DNA of 64,000 nucleotides from Stratiolaelaps scimitus (lineage: Eukaryota; Arthropoda; Arachnida; Mesostigmata; Laelapidae): NCBI GenBank assembly GCA_019614645.1, contig JABWDB010000008.1:5084001-5148000 (forward strand), read 5' to 3'. The notes beneath the pieces are model-generated. The model was not told where the DNA came from, did not search any database, and saw nothing but the letters and a program-made list of their open reading frames with translations. Below, one piece after another: positions 52,027-62,601 of the stretch; position 1 is the stretch's first letter, and every line of letters begins with the position of its first letter. A program made the position numbers and the translations under genes.

Positions 52027-52181
52027 AGGTCAGCGAGCGCGAGCAAGCCTACCAGCTTGCCAGATATATGGCCAACAAGAGACCGGACTCTTTACGATCC
52101 TTAGACGTCTTATCGTATTCACATTGCGACAGATATCGTCGTCGTTGTCATTCTACGCGTATTATTACACAATAGTGTATG
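44370..52181. other. Gene-poor interval
   Basis: Includes a GC-rich block at 44.4-45.0 kb with a GAC/AAC triplet run, GA and TA microsatellites near 45.3 kb, and an unexplained 216-codon open frame at 48911-49561. No supported gene. Confidence 0.5.
51992..52020. repeat. (TA)n microsatellite
   Basis: About 14 TA units. Confidence 0.95.
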
Positions 52182-52262
52182 TAGCATGTATCCCACCCCT
52201 AATTGCAGGGGTGGGGCATTGCTGCTGAGAGTCAGCCCGAAAACTCTAGCATGTATCCCACC
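52182..52262. repeat. 16-bp direct repeat with embedded hairpin
   Basis: TAGCATGTATCCCACC occurs at 52182-52197 and 52247-52262. The first copy runs into a hairpin with 9-base arms (CCCACCCCT and AGGGGTGGG). Confidence 0.6.
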
Positions 52263-52464
52263 AAAGGTCATATCAACCTTTTACCTACGGTGTGTCGTTG
52301 CGGATAATGGCGCCACCACGTGGATAACAGTGGGCCAAAGGATAGTGTTCTGAGTACTATTTAGATTAGATATCATATGATTCGCACATTTTACATGCTG
52401 TACGTTGAGCTCATGTGGCTCAAGATATCTTTTACACTATTCGATATAAATCGTGGAACGTATC

Positions 52465-52670
52465 CAATATACAGCAAGATACCTACGAGCTTTACTCCCT
52501 AGGATATTCTTTATATATATATATATATATATATATTACCACATTTATTGTAAAGGGAATTTTCTGCTGGCTCGTCTGTACAAAAATCCTATAGAATCCA
52601 AAAACGTATAGATAGTAGACGTAAAGAATATCCTAGGGAGTAAAACTTGAACGTATCTTGCTGTATATTG
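52465..52670. mobile_element. MITE-like element with about 50-bp terminal inverted repeats
   Basis: A 206-base segment begins CAATATACAGCAAGATAC and ends with its inverted counterpart. The arms run about 50 bases with a few mismatches and share TTTACTCCCTAGGATATTCT and its complement. A (TA)n tract lies next to the left arm. There is no coding capacity, and no clear target-site duplication was found, so the exact ends are provisional. Confidence 0.65.
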
Positions 52671-53164
52671 TAAACCCTTAAGTTCTCGTTAAATAGCACT
52701 GCTGAAAGTGCAAACACCACACCTGACTAGCAGGATGATTATAATAATTCATTCGGTATATATATATAACAAATAATTTTTGATCAGCCTGGATGGCGAT
52801 GAAAGCGACAGCCATTAGTAAGTAAACTCTTCGAGTATAAACAAATTTGCATATTTATAACAGACGAAGAATAAAAGTAGCAGGAATCATCTATTCATTC
52901 ATAGCGATTTTCTTTACCTCACCTGCAAACCTTTTAGCTGAGGTGAGGGCCCAAGTCTAGAAGGAAGTCTCCGGACGGTTGGAAGACCATAAGCGGTGCA
53001 TGGCGGCTGGATTTTTTAAAGGCGGGCGGCCACTCGAATATTGCCGGGCGTCTTGCCGAGCGATTTGCTACTTAGGTGATGGGAAAAGCAACGTCCCTGG
53101 GAACAATCTCTCTGTACATTTAGAATGCGAGAAGTGCAAGATGCACCGACAGCATGCTGCCCAT

Positions 53165-54130
53165 CAGGAAAATGTCCAGTTCCATGTACTCATGTGCCAC
53201 AGAGTGTCTGTGGCGCAGCCCGAAGATTGCCCGTAATGCGTCATTTTGAATCATTTCCGCCCGGTCTAGTGTCCCTTCGTAACCGCAGCCCCAGATAGAA
53301 AAACCGTAACTGAGGAACGGCAGGAGCAGGTTCTTATAAAGTAGGACTAAGCCTGCAGTGGGTATGCCCAGATCTTTGAATCGTCGAATAGACGATATGA
53401 CAGCATAACATTTAGGTGAGAACCGTCAAGTAATCCCACCAGGCATTTTACTACAGGTGACAGGCAGCTCAACTTCAACAGGTTTGTCACTGTGAAGTTT
53501 AGCTGCCGCTGAGGCTAGCGAAACAACTTGACATCTGTTTTGCTAGCATTGATCGCAAGGCCAAACCTTTCGAAAGTCTTTATGATTCTCTTCACTGCGA
53601 CAAGAGCTGCATGCATGTCCTGACGGATCTCGGAATGAGTAACGAGGTGGCGTCGGCGTAAGCAAACACCTTACACAAGTCTTCTCCGAAGAGATATCGA
53701 TGAGTATGATGTTAATGAGGATTTCGAAAATATAGGGTCCCAGCATAGAGCTCTGTGGTGTACCTAGGTCTATTTCACATGTGGTGGATTCCGTGTCGCC
53801 GACCCTCACAGCCTGTCCTCTACAGATGAGGTATAAACGGAACCAGTTGAAAGTAGAAAGCAGTTGAAAGCAGCCGAGACGCTCAGGAATAACCTGACAC
53901 ACAGGAAATTCCTTTCTGAGGGAGTCAGCAATTTCCTGCTAGAGATCTGCCAGGGCAAGTTCTGTGAACGCGATTTCCGAAAAGCAAATTGAGCTGGCGA
54001 CAAAAAGTTAAACCAGCCGAAATACAACCCCAGTCAGGGCCAACTTTTCAAAGACTTTAGATACGTAGGGATATAGGTCGGTGATTTGAAGGAAGCTTAC
54101 GGTCACCTTTGGATTTGGAAAGCGGAATAA
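53165..54130 (-). mobile_element. Decayed non-LTR retrotransposon reverse transcriptase
   Basis: Several frames on the minus strand together give a non-LTR (CR1/jockey-like) reverse transcriptase. In order they show a broken version of the N-terminal NHRPI/SKVFEKLA region (54060-54130), AQFAFRKSRSQ, the conserved GTPQSSMLGPYIFEI box (about 53730-53765), the catalytic box as FAYADAT (53649-53660, normally YADD) and the C-terminal region LYKNLLLPFLSYGFSIWG with QNDALRAIFGLR (about 53200-53400). Frameshifts and stops separate these pieces and the second catalytic Asp is lost, so it is inactive. No endonuclease domain, poly-A tail or target-site duplication was identified, so the outer limits are approximate. 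Confidence 0.85.
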
Positions 54131-54548
54131 TCGACAGGCGTCGTGAGCTATCAATTTATGTCCGATGTTGTGATTAAGTAAGCATCATTATTCCTTGTTC
54201 CTGGTGGAGCTCCCTCTCCTAGGAAGTCCTTGAAGCAGGGGCCAGCTATAAAGAAAAGTAGACGTCTCTTGCGAACGAAAATACTGAAAAGTCCATTCCA
54301 GTCTGTATGGACTAATAATAATATTAAAAGCCCTCCATTACCGAGACCAGCCAGGCGGTGACTACCTATTTATTTATTGTTTATGATAGTCGTCAAGCTG
54401 TACGTACTGAAGAATCACATTAGCAATGATCACGACCAGGTGTAGGCGTCAGAAGGGCATCTACGTTCTCCAAACGTTTAACAATCACCGTGTAGGCAGG
54501 ATGGACTAGCTAATTTCTGTGAATCATGAAAGTGCTTTGTGTTGAAGT

Positions 54549-54550
<2 letters not shown>

Positions 54551-54580
<30 letters not shown>
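54551..54580. repeat. (TA)n microsatellite
   Basis: About 15 TA units; no palindromic flanks. Confidence 0.95.
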
Positions 54581-54584
<4 letters not shown>

Positions 54585-55068
54585 ACTATGGCCACTGCAT
54601 TGCAAAACATGTCCACTCATTAAAAATAATTAAGAGGAGACATTAGACGCCACGTTAAGTCCACGTTAGTCGCGATAGTTTCTCCCAAGTTATTCTCAGT
54701 AGTATTAAGCGACGAGCCTCCAACGGCATCACCGACTGACTTCAATTGGATGCCTTCCCTGTGGCTATCGTAGTTCACGTTGAATTTAGCTAACATGAAG
54801 TTTCAGCTGGCCATGGACTACATCCGCGCTACTGCTGCACTCCCTTGGCCAGTGGTTGCATAATGAGGTTACGGCAACCGTAGGGACTAATCCGTTAAAT
54901 TGGGCGTTTCGCTGTGGAGACGCTTGTGCACGGCTCGGCCCATCAGTGTAGCTTTTGAAACTCGGGCGAGTCACGTTTCACTACGGAGAAGACGGAGTGC
55001 AATCATTTAAGAGATTCGGAGAGTGGGCGATATTGACTCGATCCCGTTAAGCACTACCTGTAGGAGTA

Positions 55069-55098
55069 CATTAATTAGAATTATTATTCTAATTAATG
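55069..55098. repeat. Short perfect hairpin
   Basis: Two 13-base arms (55069-55081 and 55086-55098) are exact reverse complements, around a four-base loop, in AT-rich DNA. Confidence 0.7.
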
Positions 55099-56409
55099 CG
55101 ACACCTCGCGCTTATTTTGCACGTTCATCATATTAGCATATAGTGGAATTGTCGCAAACAGCCGGGTGGGTGCTGTTTGTTATATTCCGAGACGTCATAA
55201 TATTCATTTGCGGAATTATTCCGTGCTCTTGTTAGCTGGCTAATTACCCCCTAATGCCATGCCGCCAAGATAAACAATCTAAGAGAACTCACATTTTATA
55301 AAAGCCACGTTCTTGTCATCGTTGCGTGTTCAGTATTAATAATAATAATAATAATAGCTAGTGGTTAGTGAGACTCGATTCACTTACAACCTCAATTCAC
55401 CTTACAAGACGATATGTAGTACATATTTGTATGTGGAAAAGAAGAACTCGGTGGCAAACCATTTGAAAGCGGGCGACATTTCACTCTTGCGCTAACCTAT
55501 ATGAATGTTAATTATAATAGAAGCTTGGTGGGTCACCGGGTAGCGTCACTGGGTTTTTGCGAGCCCCGATGCGCACAAGAACCCGCCCTAATGGAGGTCG
55601 TCTATTAAAAGCGCACACGTGTGGCTGGCTCGAGTTGGCCTGGCAAGATCGTTAGCAAGACACACAAGGCTTTTTGTCTTCGGCAGACAACGTGAATGTT
55701 AAGCACACGATTGCGTTCAAATGTACATGAGCTGGTATAGCATATTAGATGTTTGTAATGCTTATTGTTGTTGCTGCTGCTGCTGCTGCTGTTGTTGTTG
55801 TGGTTACAATCTGTATCGAAGCCTTTTCTCGACACACGGTGCATACTCCGCCTCGGTCGGCGTTAAGTGCAATTCGCCGCCCTCGTGTTACACCGCCAAA
55901 GGCCGTTGGCTCAGTTGGCGTTCGCGACCCCTGCACACGCGGTTATTATCCCTTTACAGCTGCAAGCTTCTGCTCGGGCCAGAGGTAACGTCGCCCGGAA
56001 CGCGGACGCTGTAACCAACAGTGGTAGCTAACGGCGGACCTCCATTAGTTCTTCTTTGCTATTCGCTATTGAATAGTGCTCTTGGGTAAAGTTACTTCGA
56101 GGGAGGTTACGAGCGTCACGGGCGGATGTGGTTCGTGCTTCATTAGCTAATTCGCCCATGTAAACACTCATACTGCGCGCGGAGTACAGCTGTAGGAGAA
56201 TCGGCTGTTGGATAGTGGCCAATACGACATGGAGAGTGGGAGATTCAACGTAAGAATCACTCAAATTCGTTGCAATTCTTCTGCTGTTCAGTAAACGGTC
56301 AAATAGCTTAGCAAATACGACCTGATCAGCGCGTCTTAGGATCAAGCACATCTAGTGTTGAAGTAATGCCGAACATTTGCAAACATTTCACTGCCACTGA
56401 ATGGAAACG

Positions 56410-56449
<40 letters not shown>

Positions 56450-56753
56450 GGTGGCAGTGCCAACTACTGTGGCAAGTGTTCGCTTGATGACCGCCCCTAA
56501 CCGTTGATTCGTATCCTGAGCAGTTAAACATGAAAGTTTCCATTGATCAGAGACTACAGACAATTTATTATTACAGGCAACCCCGAGCTATCTAAATACA
56601 TTGTACAATCAGCACGTGCCTCGTAATATATAAACAGTTAACACGTTAACACACACACAACAGTTCGGAGCTCGCATCGACTATTCATATAACACTTGGG
56701 GACAAAAAAGACTCAAAAACGAAATGAAACGATCCAAAAAAACAGGCGTCCCT

Positions 56754-56794
56754 CTCTTTCTCTCCCTCCCCCTCTCTCTCTCTCTCTCTCTCTC
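56754..56794. repeat. (CT)n microsatellite downstream of the kinase stop
   Basis: CT repeats with short interruptions, about 120 bases past the kinase stop codon, so possibly within its 3' untranslated region (as GA repeats on the sense strand). Confidence 0.9.
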
Positions 56795-56914
56795 GGTTTT
56801 TCTTTCAGTGCAACATATGCCTTAGTAATGTTTTTATGACGTGTAATATTTACAACAACAAACAAATCGAGCAACAGGGTACACATCGATATACTAGAGT
56901 CCACCAGCGGTCGT

Positions 56915-59900
56915 CTACATGATTGAGCATTTTTTAGTCTTTCGTTTCCGTTTGCTTGGAGCCCGGCGAACGTGCTTCAGTGCCAATGGATCGACCGGTG
57001 CGACGAACCCCTTGAAGATCACGTCGACAGAACTGTTGAGTCGGCTGTTCAGAAGTAGTGAACTCTGGCCACCAGTGAGGTTACTGCTGGAGGCGTTTGT
57101 GTCCTCACGTTGTGAGGTCTCTGTGAATTGTGAGGGGTAAGACAACGAACAAAATAGGAACGCGTTGCTTAGCACAGTTGCTTCATCAATGTCCACCTGT
57201 GCATAATGTCTTTCATAGCGAGATCAGGATGAGGTGTCGTCAACTGCGAGGTCACATCGAGTGTGACCTTGGGATAGGGAGGGCGCAATGGGTGGCGAGA
57301 ATTTTAGTCGCTAACAGGTGGCTGCGGTGACCATGACGATATTGCATTGGTATCAATGGTATTGGCAATCAGCATATGATTGACTTGTACAAGACAATTT
57401 GACGTCTGCTCATCGACTGCGCATCAAAGACAGATACAAACCACTATTAATCCATGAACTGGGGAAAACGTCAGCAGCCACTATGTCCTGCGCTTCCAAT
57501 AGGGCGTCTAACTCACGTTCGAGGTCGGCATCGGACTTCTCTGGGCAAACTGAAAACACGATTTAAGATGAGTAAAAGCGCAACAGCTCTTATGTGTAGA
57601 TATATATTATATAAAACAAATATATATACATATTTTTTTGTTTTTGATATGATTTTGAGCACAGTTTAACATTATCTAGTATTAGCTTGTGAATACAATT
57701 CTACTATATATATATATATATAGTAGAATTGTATTCACAAGCTAATACTAGATAATGTTAAACTGTGCTCAAAATCCTACGAAGCAAGAGGACTACACTT
57801 GGCTACTCTCCTGCTATAATATTCGTAGAAAATTCCCAAGTATTTCGAAGGCCACAGGTCTAAAATAGTACTACACGTCGCGTATGTCGCTGCCAGAATG
57901 GCAGTCGCCGAACAGTCGTAAACCTGGATTTTATTCCTGCTACCAGGAATTAAGGACATAGCGTCGGGCCATTTGATATCTAAGAGGCAGAGAGACCAGG
58001 TGGCTCACGGGTGCACAAAATGAACCTCGGGCGCCTTTCACGCCTGAAACCTCCGCACATTGTGTGACAGCTGTGAAAAATGCAAAATAAATATGGTTTT
58101 GTCAATTGGATATCGAGGAAGCTAAGAGTGTGATTAGGAACTGTACTTACTGGCCTCCTCCGCGCGGGTAAGCATTCGCCAAGGTATCGAAGCAAACACC
58201 AGGAGATTTTTCTGATCTTCAATGGGTACATCGGCGCATTCTTTAAGTTCTAAATACGCCTTTGCTTTAGCTTTGAGTCGGCTCTTTTTCGAGGATTTTC
58301 TCCGAAGTGCCTGTAGCAATTCCCTAACGTTCGGTATAGGTGTCAGCCAAGTGTCGAACAGTACGCCAATATACCGAGTATAAGCGCAATCGCATTAACG
58401 AGTATAAATATAAATTTAATATATATACTCAGGATATATCTAAAATGATTCATAATGGTGGATCAAAGGTCAAACTGGAGACTAAAGAATCATGGAGTGG
58501 ATTCGACATGAGCGGGTAGCTATTTATCTGTAATAAATAGCCGAGAGAAAAGATCTGGTTGTTGATTAACATGCCTCAATTACTCTTAGAATTGAAGAAG
58601 AAGCTCAGTAGCTGGTTTACACTAATCAAGTGTAAACCAGCTACTGTTGTTTTTGGTTCAATTGAGGTACAGGATATACCGGGCCGCGTTTCGAACCGGC
58701 TCGCACGACCAGAATGCATATATGTATATGAAGGTACCATTGAACAAATCTTCCCGTTCAAACAAAGCAAATAACAATAGAAAATATAGAAATTGCTACT
58801 ATTTTTTCCGTGCACATGATCATCCTTCACACATAAATGAAGTTAGCTTGATGCTATTGGTTAGTGTACTGGGGAAAAGTTTTGGCAAGGATTCACCCCT
58901 TAAGTCAGCCCCCACACCAATGGAACCGGGACCCGCTCGATAGTTCAGCGAGTGTGGGGGGGTGACTTCCGTCTTGAGGGTGATCAGTGCTTTCATGGTA
59001 ATGGAATCAGGACCCGCTCAACTGTTCAACTACCATAAGAGCACTGATCACTCTCAAGACGAATAATATGCCCGCACGAACGACGCGCCTACAGCCAACT
59101 TTTCTGTACGCCTGGCGTGATCTGCAAAGACCTTGGTTACACAGGAAAGCGAATTATTTCGCTTGGCATATACTATCGAAACGACGAACGTCTCGAAACG
59201 CATGAAGTGTTTTGTGCTAATGTCGAAGTGTTTTGCAAAAAATCTGAGAACAATTCTTGTTATGTAGAATCCGCCTTTGTTGAGATTTATGCGAGTGTCT
59301 CCGTTCGTGCCTCATAGATGCACAAGGATTACAGCATAACCTACGAATCTACATGGTATTTCACTGACCGACTAACTAGAAAGCCAGACCAAAAAACAGT
59401 GTAATCGTTGCCATTCGCTGTACTCACTGAATTTTCGATGTGTCGAAATAACTTTCATCGAGCGGTTTCTCCACACAGTACTCGTCGAACAGCCGATGAT
59501 GGATGAGCTCACTGTAATTCCTCGAACCCAGCCGATTCTGGGAATCCTTCGTAAGGAGTCCCTCTATAAAATCCTTCTCCCGGCCAGGAAGAGAGTCCGG
59601 ATACTGCACGGTTGAATGGCAGATTGACACTTTAACCCTATCCCGATCCTTGTCCCGGAAGGGCATCTTGCCAAGAATCAGACGATAGGCCGTCACCCCA
59701 ATGGCCCACCAGTCGACGGCGCGACCATAGGGCCTGTGCTCGATCACCTCGGGTGGCATAAACGATACTGTGCCGGCGTAATCCCGATCCTCGAACTCGT
59801 AGGCGGTTCGACTGAAGTAGCCAGACAGTGGGTGCGTGTCAACAAAGTGGCCCGCACAAATTTTACACGTGTCAAAATCGATAAGCTTTATGTGACCTCC

Positions 59901-62601
59901 AGGCAGGAGAAGTGTGTTCTGCGGCTTGATGTCCCGATGAATAAATCCGTGAGCATGCATATGCGCCACAGCTTTGACCATTTGATGCAAGATGACACCG
60001 TAGTGGCCGGGCAGGTGCGTAATCTCGCCTATGGCTACGATGAATTTTAACACGTCGACGCCGCCGACGTACTCCATGACCGTGACGTACGCCTGGGTCG
60101 TTAGAAATGATGCCAGGTAGAGCACCAACTTCGGGTGCTCTGGTGCGAGAGAGAGGAGAGATAGATAGCAGAAGGAAAATAAAACAAAAATACAGATAGG
60201 CCAGGGAATGGCTCGGAAAAGCTAGATTTCTAATGTAACAAGAGACTCTTTGGGAACAACAAGAAACATTTTACCTGATCTTACCCTGAGCATTAGTGAG
60301 CCTCAATAAAATTCCTCAATGGGCTCAAGTGTGTTTAACACTTTGAAACAGAGCAATAACAGGTCTGTGATGCCCTTAGATGTTCGGGGCCGCACGCGCG
60401 CTACATTGAGAGACAAAATGAGCTTTCTAGTCTTTAACGAGGCTAGTAATCTTTGAATGTTTTTCTTAATGGGGATAGGGGATTGAACGAGGAATTCCCA
60501 GTAAGTGCTAGTCATTAGCTAGTAACAGCACAGATCGATCCTTTCAGGTGTACGTAAACAAAGTGATTCTAGCATCGACGACATTATCTACCTTTATTTC
60601 TATATCTCCAGCCGTAGCTCCGGTAGTATCACAAATTTTATCGTAAACGTTTTCCTGCTAAGGAGGACACACACTGTACGAAACTGAATGAGCGCACAGA
60701 GAAAAGCAGCTTTTACTATTATTTTCGAGATGAGCTAGCTCCATACAGAGATATGTGCACGTACTAATGAATCCAGATTAATAAACTAATTAATCTGGCT
60801 AGAGCAGAACGTTTATGTTCAATGACGCTAATAATACTTATTATGATTACATCGTTAACAACGCTATCTGCTACAAGGACCTACTTCGCAGGGTCCAGTA
60901 ATTTGTACAGCAGTTAAACAAACCAAGCATATTGGTCAGTGGCTACTACGGCTCGCAGGATATTAAAGGTTCAAATCCTGTAACTGATGGGAGACGGGCG
61001 GAAGGCAGACGCAAAGGAAAAAAACTTATTACTGTCCTGACTCCCTATCAAATTCTCCGAAAAAAAGACGTCATCAATAGTGAGGAACTATCGTGTTAGT
61101 GGCTTTACGAAACTTTCCTTTCCAAGGAAAAACATAGATGAAGTTCGCATTGCGACGCACACATCTGTAACGGCCGTCGCCATGAACGCTGCCAACGACC
61201 CGTATCGTTCTGCTACCAAAAAAAGTGTTGATCACTTCACGGTGCCCCTTCCGAGTTATCTTTCCATCCGAAGCACCTATCCCGCCAAATTCTGTGGTAT
61301 TGGCTCGTATAAACGCTAGTGATCTGAACGACTATCGGCAGTCGCCACTCTAAATACGCTAATACAAGCCGCGTCAACGGCCGTGGCATAAGCTGAGTCT
61401 ACAAAGGCGTATTCCTTTATGGTTTGGCGAGTCAGCATCCTACCCACCTGAGACAGAGGCGACGATTTTATCCAGAGCTGCATATGAGAGTCGCTTTAGT
61501 CGGCTGGTGATTACGAGCTTGATACACACTCGTGAGCCGGTTGGAATGTGTATTGCCTCGTACACGACGCCGAAGCCTCCACCACCAAGAGTTCGCACGC
61601 TCTTGAAGTCTTTGATAGTGGGAATGTACTCCACTGCTCTGTAGGCTGATCGGATCTGAAGTTTCCGCAGCTGACAAAGAAAGCAGAGTCGTCACAGAGA
61701 GAGAAAGTAGAGCGCACATTTGAGATAGCGTGAGGCATGTAAAGTCTTTCGCATAAATTTCCAGTGCATCGAATTAATCAAGGATCTGCTCACAAAGGTG
61801 CTCTCTCTGGAAACGAGGGTAATACAATGGTTTCGTGACCAGTGAAGTTGAAACTTGCACCTGTACCCATGATTATGTTCGTGTTGTGATTATGTATTTG
61901 TGCGACCTGGCTTGTCAACTCTCAGTGGAGTATAGTGTGAACGCCGAGGACTTACTATTCTAAGAGATGATAGCAGAGGATCTCTTTTGCGTATCAATTA
62001 TTCTTCATTTTGTTTTCCACCAGTAATTTACCCGCTTCTTTACCACTGTCAAGGTCAGTTAACAAGTGCATTATCTCCTCAGACGAAAGCTATATATATA
62101 TATATACCGCCCCCATAGTAGGCGATATACAGCCTCCTCACGTACCTGCTCTTCGCAGAGCTTCGAGCACTCGTCCCAGTTTGTCAGCGATTGACCTCCG
62201 GTCAATTCCAGCAAATAGCACAGGTCACAAACGGCAACGATAAAGGCACGCAAGCATCTCATTGCCATGACCGCGCCCTCTACTGAATAGCGATCCCTGT
62301 ACAGCCTGAACGATGCGACAATGTTTTCAATATGTTCCTTGACGTCTTCCCTCGAAAGGGCTATCGCAGCAAGTCGCTTGAGTACATCAGTGAGCAATCG
62401 AACGGACTCCTCTTTAGCGAACGTCTCGAGCGGGGTGTAGTCTAGACTAATTAGGCTGTGGTTTTTGGCGAGCGTCTCAAGCAGCGATTTCGAAACTTGA
62501 ACCGCTTGATCATGTTGGGCGAATACCTGCTCACAGACGGCAAATGGCGAAGTACCTGGCGGTAAGAGCGATTCACGTTTGTCATTTACGAAGAACACCA
62601 T
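56915..62601 (-). CDS. MAST-like AGC serine/threonine kinase with predicted CaaX tail
   Basis: Deduced exons: 62601-62146, 61670-61448, 60139-59428, 58323-58151 and 57120-56915. Phases agree at every join, giving about 589 residues. Residues 40-135 resemble the helical DUF1908 domain of microtubule-associated Ser/Thr (MAST) kinases. The kinase domain (about 174-463) shows the P-loop GGGGFGVVYEA (181-191), the ATP lysine in VCIK (203), HRDIKPQN (294-301), DFD instead of DFG (314-316), a long activation segment, PPE (355-357), DWWA (369-372) and the MAST-type tail SYFDTSKI (456-463). The alpha-C glutamate appears to be Asp219. Residues 464-522 are lysine-rich. An AGC-type hydrophobic motif FKGF (557-560) precedes a polybasic run and the final CSIM, a CaaX box. 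The start is the ATG at 62601. A 24-base microexon near 57530 (phase 1 at both ends) may be added. The kinase fold and MAST relationship are secure; the last two exons rest on splice signals and phase. Confidence 0.85.
57651..57776. repeat. Perfect 126-bp palindrome centred on (TA)n
   Basis: Two 63-base arms beginning GATTTTGAGCACAGTTTAAC are exact reverse complements with no spacer. The centre is a (TA)n run. It lies in the last intron of the MAST-like kinase gene, and any transcript across it could fold into a long hairpin. Confidence 0.95.
58574..58667. repeat. Foldback with 17-bp perfect inner stem
   Basis: Inner arms 58607-58623 and 58629-58645 are exact complements around a five-base loop. 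Outer ends CCTCAATT and AATTGAGG also pair. The structure lies in the kinase intron between the exons at 58323 and 59428. Confidence 0.75.
58892..59060. repeat. Twin hairpins with related loops
   Basis: Hairpin 1 pairs CCCCCACAC (58909-58917) with GTGTGGGGG (58952-58960). Hairpin 2 pairs 58971-59000 with 59031-59060 (about 27 of 30 bases). The two loops are related: both contain GGACCCGCTC and GTTCA with similar flanks (about 25 of 31 bases alike). They lie in the same kinase intron. Confidence 0.75.
59098..59316 (+). pseudogene. Possible SRCR-like exon remnant inside a kinase intron
   Basis: A frame on the plus strand, opposite the kinase gene, reads GVICKDLGYTGKR and later VFCANVEVFCKKSENNSC before a stop. 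The VICKDLGY phrase and following cysteine spacing recall scavenger receptor cysteine-rich domains (VxCrqLGy ... C.g.E..l..C). The usual N-terminal half of the domain and convincing splice sites are missing. It could be a fragment of a transferred or decayed gene, or a chance resemblance. Confidence 0.25.

Larger units (their letters stand above)
54131..56700. other. No gene seen between the retroelement and the kinase
   Basis: Holds TA microsatellites, an (AAT)n tract, a CTG/TTG triplet run near 55760-55800 and a short hairpin at 55069. Confidence 0.5.

Noticed and set aside
60303..60515. 70-codon ATG frame in the kinase intron
   Set aside because: The flanking kinase exons join perfectly without it, and no domain is recognisable.
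60932..60985. tRNA-like sequence with GGTTCAAATCC
   Set aside because: The A to B box distance is about 8 bases too short and only five acceptor-stem pairs form, so it is not a functional nuclear tRNA gene.
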